Assembly (NCBI GenBank): GCA_028707375.1
Contig: JAQWCB010000004.1
Location: forward strand, 1-16,741
DNA length: 16,741 nucleotides
Direction of reading: 5' to 3'
DNA from: Bacilli bacterium
Lineage (GTDB): Bacteria; Bacillota_I; Bacilli_A; RFN20; CAG-288
Shown piece after piece: positions 9,087 through 15,269 of this stretch. The notes beneath the pieces were generated by a model that worked only from the letters and a program-made list of their open reading frames with translations, made no database searches and was not told the DNA's origin. A program made the translations under genes and the position numbers. Each line of letters begins with the position of its first letter. Position 1 is the first letter of the stretch.

Positions 9087-9111
9087 GTTTAGCCTGAGGC
9101 AAACTTTTATT
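9087..9111 (+). terminator. Rho-independent terminator after prmC
   Basis: GTTT (9087-9090), a bulged A, then GCC (9092-9094) pairs with GGC AAAC (9098-9104) around a TGA triloop, giving seven base pairs, followed by TTTTATT (9105-9111). It lies between the prmC stop and the dnaX promoter. The stem is short and the T-run is interrupted, so efficiency may be partial. Confidence 0.55.
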
Positions 9112-9143
9112 GACTTTTAAATGCTTGGTTACTAAGGTATAAT
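9110..9143 (+). promoter_or_regulatory. Putative promoter of the dnaX replication cluster
   Basis: A perfect TATAAT lies at 9138-9143. The only good -35 match, TTGACT at 9110-9115, is 22 nt away, too far for a normal sigma-A promoter; at 17 nt the sequence is only TTTTAA-like. An extended -10 TG is nearly but not exactly present (AGG before the box). Transcription from this -10 would start near 9150, leaving a leader of about 18 nt. Confidence 0.5.
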
Positions 9144-9167
9144 ATTCTAGAAAGAAAATGGTAGAAT

Positions 9168-10919
9168 ATGGCATATAAAGCGTTGTATAGAACTTATAGA
9201 CCCAAGACTTTTTCCGAAGTGGTAGGTCAACGAGCAATAATAAAAACTCTAAAGAACTCAATAGCCCAAGACAAGATTGCTCATGCCTATCTTTTTTGTG
9301 GCCCCCGAGGTACTGGAAAAACTTCGATGGCTCGTTTATTTGCTAAGGCCTTAAATTGTTCAACAGGACAAGGCAATCAATGTAATAAGTGTGAAAACTG
9401 CTTAGCCATTATGAATGGAAATCATCCCGATGTATACGAGATTGATGCTGCTTCCAACAGTGGAGTTGAGAATGTTCGAAATTTGATTGAGCAAGTTGGT
9501 TTTGCCCCAATTATGGGAAGATATAAAGTATATATTATTGATGAAGTGCACTCGATGTCACCTTCGGCCTTTAATGCTTTGTTGAAAACCTTGGAGGAAC
9601 CCCCCGCTAACGTTGTTTTTATTTTGGCAACAACGGAGCCAAATAAAGTACTTCCAACAATCTTGAGTCGTGTTCAACGCTATGATTTTACAAAAGTTTC
9701 CGATAAGGACATTGTTTTACGTATGAAACAAATACTTGAGACTGAGGGAATTGAATATGAGGAATCGGCCTTAAAATTGATTGCTAGGATGGCTGATGGA
9801 GGTGTCAGAGATGCTTTATCACTCCTGGATCAAGCCATTTCTTATTGTGCCGATAAAATCAAGGAGAAGGAGATATATAGTCTTTTCGGTTTGCTTCAAA
9901 TCGAAGATAAGATTAATATTATCCGCTTTTGTCATTTAAATGATGTTAAATCTGCCCTTGAATTAGTGCGGAAAAAGGCTGATGAGGGAGCGGATATCGT
10001 TCGTCTTCACGATGATTTGATAAATATTTATAAGGATTTATTAATTTATGGAACGACAAAGGATTCATCTCTTCTAGAATGTTTAAAACCGGAGGAAGCA
10101 TCGCCAATAACTATTTCGACAACTGAAATTCGTCGTGATTTGGATATTCTCATTCAAGCGAGAAGGAATTATAAAAATGTAATCAATGTTCTTGATGAAT
10201 TTGAATTGACCATTATCAAGATATCAATGAAGCCTGAGGGCGAGCAAGAAAAAAGCAAGGTTGCAATCGAAAAAAGTGAACCGTCTTTGAAGTCGTCACT
10301 TGAACATATTGAAAAGACTGAACCAAAAAATTCGGAGATTAACAATCCGACTCCATCGATAAAGAGCGAACCAATTTCAAGCAGTGAACACACGATTATT
10401 CGTTCTTCTGCCCTTTCTAATGATGATTTGAAAGAGGGTGAGGGAGCATCTGTTATTATTGATGAAAAAACAATTATTAATATAATGGTTCAAGGTAACA
10501 AAAAGATGAAGCAAAACTTAATTAAGGATTGGAAAAACCAACTGGAAACAATTTTGCCTTCGGATAGACTTTACTATCTTTCAAAATCTTTGTTAAAATG
10601 TTTACCGGCAATCGCTTGTGATGAAGTAATAGTTGTGAAAACGTTTTTTAAAGGCGTAGCATCAAATTTAAATTTGCTTTCCAACCAGGAAAATTTGACA
10701 GTCTTGATGCGCGATTTGTTCAATTTGGAAGATATAAGAGTGGTAGCGTTGCAGAATTCAAAATATATTGATTTTGTGAATACCTTTATGAATTATAATC
10801 AAGCCAATAGCTTGCCCAAACCTGAAAAAATTGTACTTAGAAATTCTAATCAGAATGATGAACAGGGCAGCGAAGGAAAAACTAACGCCCAGAACTTTGT
10901 CGAATCACTGGGGATATAA
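9168..10919 (+). CDS. dnaX: DNA polymerase III subunit gamma/tau
   Basis: The clamp-loader ATPase that, with delta and delta', loads the beta clamp, and in its long form ties the loader to the polymerase. Its 583 residues include Walker A GPRGTGKT (45-52), zinc-ligand cysteines C64, C72, C75 and C78, Walker B DEVH (125-128), and SRVQRYDF at 167-174, where relatives usually have SRC with a Cys. AAA+ domains and domain III run to about 355. A charged, Ser/Pro/Glu-rich linker (about 355-440) follows, then a tau-type C-terminal domain with little recognisable sequence. The ATG lacks a clear Shine-Dalgarno (GAAAGAAAATGGTAG upstream), unlike most neighbours. Two A6 runs at the linker start could allow a shorter gamma form (see the separate entry). 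The gene is followed by ybaB and recR, the classical order. Confidence 0.96.
   Translation: MAYKALYRTYRPKTFSEVVGQRAIIKTLKNSIAQDKIAHAYLFCGPRGTGKTSMARLFAKALNCSTGQGNQCNKCENCLAIMNGNHPDVYEIDAASNSGVENVRNLIEQVGFAPIMGRYKVYIIDEVHSMSPSAFNALLKTLEEPPANVVFILATTEPNKVLPTILSRVQRYDFTKVSDKDIVLRMKQILETEGIEYEESALKLIARMADGGVRDALSLLDQAISYCADKIKEKEIYSLFGLLQIEDKINIIRFCHLNDVKSALELVRKKADEGADIVRLHDDLINIYKDLLIYGTTKDSSLLECLKPEEASPITISTTEIRRDLDILIQARRNYKNVINVLDEFELTIIKISMKPEGEQEKSKVAIEKSEPSLKSSLEHIEKTEPKNSEINNPTPSIKSEPISSSEHTIIRSSALSNDDLKEGEGASVIIDEKTIINIMVQGNKKMKQNLIKDWKNQLETILPSDRLYYLSKSLLKCLPAIACDEVIVVKTFFKGVASNLNLLSNQENLTVLMRDLFNLEDIRVVALQNSKYIDFVNTFMNYNQANSLPKPEKIVLRNSNQNDEQGSEGKTNAQNFVESLGI
10236..10302 (+). other. 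Possible frameshift site in dnaX (gamma/tau switch)
   Basis: GAGGG (10236-10240) resembles a Shine-Dalgarno and lies 8 nt before an A6 run (10249-10254). A second A6 run is at 10270-10275. Both are read GAA AAA AG(C/T). A -1 shift at either site reaches TGA at 10277-10279 and gives a 370-residue product. AAGTGA (10274-10279) can pair with TCACTT (10296-10301), partly as in known stimulatory hairpins. The codon phase is not the canonical A AAA AAG, so this is only a candidate. Confidence 0.25.
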
Positions 10920-10920
10920 A

Positions 10921-10940
10921 AAGGAGAATATGATTTTATG
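10921..10940 (+). promoter_or_regulatory. ybaB ribosome binding site with competing ATG
   Basis: AAGGAG at 10921-10926 is followed by two ATGs. The one at 10930 (3-nt spacing) opens only MILWI and a stop at 10945-10947. The one at 10938 (11-nt spacing) opens the conserved YbaB protein. The true start is therefore farther from the Shine-Dalgarno than usual. Confidence 0.6.
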
Positions 10941-11237
10941 GATATGAAGAAATTGATGATGCAAGCTCAAAAAATGCAAGCACAGATGAAGAAAAAACAA
11001 GATGAGCTCGATCAAACTCTATTTGAGACTGAAGCGGGGGGCGGTGCAATCAAAGTGCAGATGTACGGAAATTACACGGTAGAAAAGATTGAAATAGATA
11101 AGGATGCTATCGACCCCGAGGATAAGGAAATGCTGGAGGAAATGATAACCATCGCTATCAACTCATCAATTGAGACTATTCGCAAGGAACAAGATGAAAT
11201 AGCTCAGTCGATGCAAGCGGGTTTTCCAGGAATGTAA
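10938..11237 (+). CDS. ybaB: YbaB/EbfC family nucleoid-associated protein
   Basis: A small dimeric DNA-binding protein of the YbaB/EbfC family (99 residues, normal size), usually encoded between dnaX and recR. Family members coat the nucleoid and influence gene expression and repair. The N-terminal helix is rich in Met, Gln and Lys (residues 1-30, MQAQKMQAQMKKKQ type). The conserved core reads GGGAIKVQMYGNYTVEKIEID, where the family has GGGxVxVxxxGxxxVxxixID (about 34-54). A second acidic helix, DPEDKEMLEEMI, follows, and the protein ends in PGM. The start at 10938 is preferred because it restores the family N-terminus; an ATG 6 nt later is also in frame. It begins 18 nt after the dnaX stop and ends 2 nt before recR. 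Confidence 0.95.
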   Translation: MDMKKLMMQAQKMQAQMKKKQDELDQTLFETEAGGGAIKVQMYGNYTVEKIEIDKDAIDPEDKEMLEEMITIAINSSIETIRKEQDEIAQSMQAGFPGM

Positions 11238-11239
11238 CT

Positions 11240-11845
11240 ATGGAGACAATCGAGGCAGTTAAAAGACTGAAAGAGAGTTATCGTAAACTTCCGGGTGTTG
11301 GGGAAAAAACCGCCGAAAGAATGGCATATGCTACTTTGGGCTTTTCTGAAAAAGATATGCAAGACTTTATTGCTTCTTTGGAAAATGTGGTAAAAAATGT
11401 TCACGTATGTCCCAATTGTGGAATATATATTGATACTCCTCTTTGTCCAATATGTGACGATGATTCGCGCGATACTGATACTTTGCTAGTGGTCACTGAT
11501 GCTAAGAGTGTGATCAGTTTTGAAAAAACAGGGAAATATCACGGAAAGTATTTTGTTTTGGGAGGTTCTCTTTCTCCTATAAAGGGTATTGATCCAGAAA
11601 AGATTAGAATTCCTGAATTGAAAAAACGAATTGTTGATAACAATATCAAAGAGGTTATCTTGGCTTGCAATTCAACCATTGAGGGAGAGACAACATCTTC
11701 TTTTATTCGAAAATACTTAGAGGATACTGATGCAAAGATTACGCGTTTGGCATATGGACTACCTGTCGGAGCTGATTTAGAATATGTTGATGAATTAACT
11801 ATCGAAAGATCTTTGGATGCTCGAACCATATATAAGGGAGAATGA
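11240..11845 (+). CDS. recR: Recombination mediator protein RecR
   Basis: RecR works with RecO (and RecF) to load RecA on SSB-coated gaps; it forms a ring around DNA. The 201 residues are full length. The helix-hairpin-helix LPGVGEKTAERMA is at 17-29. The zinc finger has C57, C60, C69 and C72. The Toprim domain starts at about 80 with LLVVTDAKSV, where the conserved acidic Toprim position seen in many RecRs (VVE) is Thr; B. subtilis from memory has Gln there, so this is not inactivating evidence. EKTGKY, VLGGSLSPIKGI (106-117) and AYGLPVGADLEYVDELT (171-187) are diagnostic. The ribosome binding site AGGA is 7 nt upstream, inside the end of ybaB. The tmk start follows the stop by 3 nt. Confidence 0.97.
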   Translation: METIEAVKRLKESYRKLPGVGEKTAERMAYATLGFSEKDMQDFIASLENVVKNVHVCPNCGIYIDTPLCPICDDDSRDTDTLLVVTDAKSVISFEKTGKYHGKYFVLGGSLSPIKGIDPEKIRIPELKKRIVDNNIKEVILACNSTIEGETTSSFIRKYLEDTDAKITRLAYGLPVGADLEYVDELTIERSLDARTIYKGE

Positions 11846-11848
11846 TTT

Positions 11849-12490
11849 ATGTCAAAAAAAGGATTATTTATTACCGTTGAGGGAAATGAAGGATCGGGAA
11901 AAACTACCGTTGTCAAGAGAGTACTCGAAAGATTACAGAAGGAGAAGTACAATGTAACTTTTTCGCGTGAACCAGGTGGGAATCGCATTGCTGAAAGTAT
12001 TCGAAATATTATTTTAGATCGTTCAAATACGGAGATGGACCCTAAGACTGAAGCTCTTTTATATGCGGCAGCGCGTAGACAACATTTAGTTCAGAATATT
12101 TTGCCTCTCATTGATCAAGGAACGACCATTCTTTGCGATCGATATATTGATTCTTCCTTGGCTTATCAAGGATATGCGCGAGGAATAGGAATCAAGGAAG
12201 TATTTAACATTAATATGTTCGCTATTGATAATAAACTTCCTGATTTGACAATTCTGTTTGAGATTCAACCTGAAATTGGCTTAAAGAGAATCGCGCAGAA
12301 CGAAGGACGCGAAATTAATCGCTTGGATGTTGAGGATATCGACTTTCATCATCGCGTTCACATGGGGTATATGCTTTTATCGGAAAGATTCAGCAAGCGC
12401 ATAGTGGTAGTGAATGCTGAAAGACCAATTGATGAAGTAGAAGAGGATGTCTATAATATAATCAAACAAAAGATAGACAGCAACAAGTAA
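11849..12490 (+). CDS. tmk: Thymidylate kinase
   Basis: Phosphorylates dTMP to dTDP with ATP, the essential step shared by the de novo and salvage routes to dTTP. Its 213 residues are typical. The P-loop GNEGSGKTT is at 12-20. The dTMP-binding SREPGG is at 39-44. The DRYIDSSLAYQG signature is at 97-108, followed by RGIG. The lid and adenine region (about 145-165) carries RIAQNEGREINRLD. A Shine-Dalgarno AAGGGAG at 11834-11840 lies in the end of recR. In B. subtilis two small genes (yaaQ, yaaR) separate tmk and holB; here holB follows after 7 nt. Confidence 0.97.
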   Translation: MSKKGLFITVEGNEGSGKTTVVKRVLERLQKEKYNVTFSREPGGNRIAESIRNIILDRSNTEMDPKTEALLYAAARRQHLVQNILPLIDQGTTILCDRYIDSSLAYQGYARGIGIKEVFNINMFAIDNKLPDLTILFEIQPEIGLKRIAQNEGREINRLDVEDIDFHHRVHMGYMLLSERFSKRIVVVNAERPIDEVEEDVYNIIKQKIDSNK

Positions 12491-12497
12491 CAATTCT

Positions 12498-13454
12498 ATG
12501 GGATATTCAAAGATTGCTTTTATCCGCGAACAGCCATTATTATCGAATTTATACGAGAACTTGTGCAAGAAAGATCGGATGGCACATGCCTATTTATTAT
12601 TTGGCGAGAGGTATTCTCCGCTACTGGAATCGGCATTGTATATTGCTAAATCGCTCGAATGCCAAGAAGGAACATTTGCTTGTAATAAATGTGAGGCATG
12701 CAAACGTTTTGATGAAGGAAATCACCCCGACTTTATTCTTATTGATGGGACCAAGGGATTGATAAAAAAAAGTGACATTGATGATTTATCAAAATTTTTT
12801 TCACTTTCGGCTCTCGAAAAAAATCGAAAAGGTGTTTATATTCTAAATGGTATTGAAAACATTACTCAAGAAGCTAGCAACGCCTTATTGAAATTCTTGG
12901 AAGAGCCCAAAGGGAATATTGTGGCTTTGCTCACCACTTCAAATCGTGCCAAAGTTATGACAACCATTAAATCGCGGTGTGAAGAGATTCATATTATGTC
13001 ACCTAATTTATTTGAAATCGTTCGAAATTATACTGGAAATGAGCCTCTGGAGGAGTATTACATCGCTTCGAATTTTGCTTATGACGAAAAAGCCAAGGAA
13101 GAACTGATGGAGTCAAAAGATTTTAAGAGTTCTTACGAACTAGCCTATGGCTATGCTCAGGAACTTGGTGAAAATCCTTCCTCAGCCGGATATTTTTTAA
13201 TAAGTGGCAGTGAAAATATTAAGGGGAATAAGTGTTATAATTATTTCTATATCATTTTATCAATTATTTTTACTGAGGTTATTATTGATGATGAGAAATC
13301 GCCGCTGTACGATTTGACAGCACGATTGAAAGATAAAAGAGCACAAATTGCAAAGGCTTTGATTCTTCTAGGCGAATATATATCTAAAATGCAGGCCAAT
13401 ATGAATTTCACTTTTGCCTTGGCGCGCCTGATTAAAATTATGGAGGAAAAATGA
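12498..13454 (+). CDS. holB: DNA polymerase III subunit delta'
   Basis: The delta' stator of the clamp loader, a paralogue of DnaX that cannot hydrolyse ATP itself but supplies the arginine finger to the neighbouring gamma/tau subunit. It is 318 residues long. RMAHAYLLFGERYSP (27-41) aligns with the DnaX P-loop region but has lost GxxGxGKT, as expected. Zinc ligands C55, C62, C65 and C68 remain. EGNHPDFILID and NALLKFLEEP (128-137) match DnaX segments. The sensor SRC motif is at 159-161. The C-terminal 120 residues form the helical collar domain. No Shine-Dalgarno is visible before the ATG (CAACAAGTAACAATTCT), so initiation probably depends on ribosomes ending tmk. The stop overlaps the ricT start. 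Confidence 0.93.
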   Translation: MGYSKIAFIREQPLLSNLYENLCKKDRMAHAYLLFGERYSPLLESALYIAKSLECQEGTFACNKCEACKRFDEGNHPDFILIDGTKGLIKKSDIDDLSKFFSLSALEKNRKGVYILNGIENITQEASNALLKFLEEPKGNIVALLTTSNRAKVMTTIKSRCEEIHIMSPNLFEIVRNYTGNEPLEEYYIASNFAYDEKAKEELMESKDFKSSYELAYGYAQELGENPSSAGYFLISGSENIKGNKCYNYFYIILSIIFTEVIIDDEKSPLYDLTARLKDKRAQIAKALILLGEYISKMQANMNFTFALARLIKIMEEK

Positions 13455-13456
13455 TG
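13442..13456 (+). promoter_or_regulatory. ricT ribosome binding site with two adjacent ATGs
   Basis: GGAGG (13442-13446) lies within the end of holB. ATG 13451 overlaps the holB stop at 4-nt spacing, and ATG 13454 is at 7 nt, the more usual distance. The protein differs by only one Met, so either start is compatible. Confidence 0.6.
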
Positions 13457-14392
13457 GATACAAAGATAGTGGGAGTACGATTTGACGAAGAGAGATTGAC
13501 CTATTGTACTTTTTCAAACGAAATAAATCTTGGGGATTTAGTAATAGTTGATTTGGATGGTTTTCCTTTCTCGGGAACGGTGGAAAAAATCCGCTTGCCA
13601 CGCGAAGATGAAAACTTGGAAATTTATAATACGATTGTCCGCGTATCTACTTTTGAAGATAAAGCTAACTATCAAGATCTATTAGCAAGAGATTTATATT
13701 TAGTGGGACAAATTCAAAAAGAGGCCAATGACCTCAATTTGAATATGACGGTTTTTAGAGTGACTTCATCGATTGATGGTTCGAAAATTAAAGTTATGTA
13801 TACTGCGGATGAACGAGTCGATTTCCGCGATTTATTAAAAATTCTTGCTTCAAAATTACACGCGAGATTAGAATTGAGACAAGTAGGTCCTCGCGATCGT
13901 GCGAAGATGGTTGGTGGAATTGGAATTTGTGGACGACCTTTATGTTGCTCATCATTTTTGAACGCCTTTGATATTATTTCTATATCTATGGCTAAAAATC
14001 AGTTGTTATCAATTAATATACCTAAATTATCTGGACAATGTGGGAAACTAATCTGCTGTTTGAAATACGAAAATGAAACATATACTCGGGAAAAAGAAGG
14101 CTTTCCAAAATTGGGAAAGACAGTTAAATATGATAATCGAGAGATGAAGATAATCAGTATGAATGTTTTAAATAAAACTATTACTATTGCTGATCGTGAG
14201 TCACGTTTTACTTTGACACTCGACGAATTTGATAGAAAAGTTTTGAAAAATAACAAGCCCCAAACAATCAATGATGCTAGTGAGCATACAGTTGATAAAT
14301 CCGAGAGTGCAAATAGAAAATCTCAGAAGCAGAATCCTCGCCGCAGCAAAAATTTTAATCGCGAGAAAAAGAGATATGATAAAAAGAAATAA
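13451..14392 (+). CDS. ricT: PSP1-domain protein RicT (YaaT)
   Basis: A member of the RicA-RicF-RicT (YmcA-YlbF-YaaT) complex, which in B. subtilis carries Fe-S clusters and directs RNase Y to mature specific mRNAs. Its 313 residues include an N-terminal beta domain (1-75) and the PSP1 core (about 60-235). All expected cluster cysteines are visible: C160 in GGIGICGRPLCC with C165 and C166, and C197 in SGQCGKLICC with C202 and C203. ISMAKNQLLS and LKYENETY are family signatures. After about residue 262 comes a Lys/Arg/Asn/Ser-rich disordered tail. RicA and RicF are not in the window. The 3' end overlaps the proposed rsmI start by 17 nt. In B. subtilis yabA follows; here it is missing. Confidence 0.94.
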   Translation: MMDTKIVGVRFDEERLTYCTFSNEINLGDLVIVDLDGFPFSGTVEKIRLPREDENLEIYNTIVRVSTFEDKANYQDLLARDLYLVGQIQKEANDLNLNMTVFRVTSSIDGSKIKVMYTADERVDFRDLLKILASKLHARLELRQVGPRDRAKMVGGIGICGRPLCCSSFLNAFDIISISMAKNQLLSINIPKLSGQCGKLICCLKYENETYTREKEGFPKLGKTVKYDNREMKIISMNVLNKTITIADRESRFTLTLDEFDRKVLKNNKPQTINDASEHTVDKSESANRKSQKQNPRRSKNFNREKKRYDKKK

Positions 14393-15248
14393 GCCTTTTA
14401 AGTCAAAAGGCAGTGGTTTAATTTATCTTGTCGGAGTTCCCATCGGTAACATTTTAGACATAAGTGAGCGAGCAAAGACAATTTTGCGCGATGCTGATAT
14501 TGTAGCTTGTGAAGATACGCGGAATACTGGTTTACTTTTATCACGAATTGGAATTAAAGCTCGCAAATTAGTTTCGTGTTATGCACAAACGGAATTGGTA
14601 AAGTCTAAGGAATTGGTCGAGACAGTAAGAAATAATAACCTGGTTCTCGCCTTTGTTTCCGATGCCGGAATGCCAGGAATATCTGATCCGGGAGCACTGT
14701 TAGTTCAACAGGCTATTGATTTTGATGTTCCTGTTTCGTCGATAGCTGGTCCGAGTGCTCTTTTGCAAGCGTTAGTTGTTTCGGGATTTAATACGGCTGA
14801 TTTTTCTTTCTTTGGTTTTTTACCAAGCAAGGCTAGTGGTCGAAAAAAGATGCTTTCCAATCTAAACGAAAGAAGTGAAACGCTTATTTTTTATGAGGCT
14901 CCACATCGTCTTTTAAATGTTCTAAAAGATATGAAAGATATTTTTGGTGATTCACGCCGTGTTTGCATATGCCGCGAAATTTCTAAAATATTTGAAGAGT
15001 ACATCAGAGGATCAATAGGTGAAGTTACCAATGTTGATCCTACCACCTTAAAGGGAGAATTTGTTATAGTAGTAGAAGGAAATCAAACTAAAAAAGAAAA
15101 TGTTGACGAACACGATAATAATATATCTGACTTCGCGATTAAATTGCGAAAGGCTGGTTATAAAAATTCTGAAATAGCGAAAATATTATCCTGTGAATTT
15201 GATGAACCGAAGAACAAATTATATAAATTTATTAACACCTTGAAATGA
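14376..15248 (+). CDS. rsmI: 16S rRNA (cytidine-1402) 2'-O-methyltransferase
   Basis: SAM-dependent methyltransferase that, with RsmH, modifies C1402 in the ribosomal decoding centre. With the start at 14376 it has 290 residues, the family's usual size. The frame remains open upstream to 14271, but that would overlap ricT by 122 nt and add 35 residues without family similarity, so the inner ATG is chosen; MIKRNKPFKSKGSGLIYLV fits the usual short basic leader. Motifs are PIGN (22-25), EDTR (46-49), SDAGMPGISDPG (85-96), AGPSALLQAL, FFGFLPSK, FYEAPHR and CREISKIFEEYIRG. The Shine-Dalgarno is weak (AAAAAGAG), suggesting coupling to ricT. The C-terminal domain (about 240-290) is a small helical region as in B. 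subtilis YabC. Confidence 0.94.
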   Translation: MIKRNKPFKSKGSGLIYLVGVPIGNILDISERAKTILRDADIVACEDTRNTGLLLSRIGIKARKLVSCYAQTELVKSKELVETVRNNNLVLAFVSDAGMPGISDPGALLVQQAIDFDVPVSSIAGPSALLQALVVSGFNTADFSFFGFLPSKASGRKKMLSNLNERSETLIFYEAPHRLLNVLKDMKDIFGDSRRVCICREISKIFEEYIRGSIGEVTNVDPTTLKGEFVIVVEGNQTKKENVDEHDNNISDFAIKLRKAGYKNSEIAKILSCEFDEPKNKLYKFINTLK

Positions 15249-15269
15249 AGGTAGAAAGGAAAGATTGAT

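Noticed and set aside
11539..11988. 149-codon frame on the minus strand
   Set aside because: It runs antisense across the end of recR and the start of tmk, both confidently identified. It has no recognisable family motif, so it is treated as a shadow frame.
14271..14375. Extended N-terminus for rsmI starting at ATG 14271
   Set aside because: It would overlap ricT by 122 nt and add residues unlike RsmI; the ATG at 14376 gives the normal family length and N-terminus.
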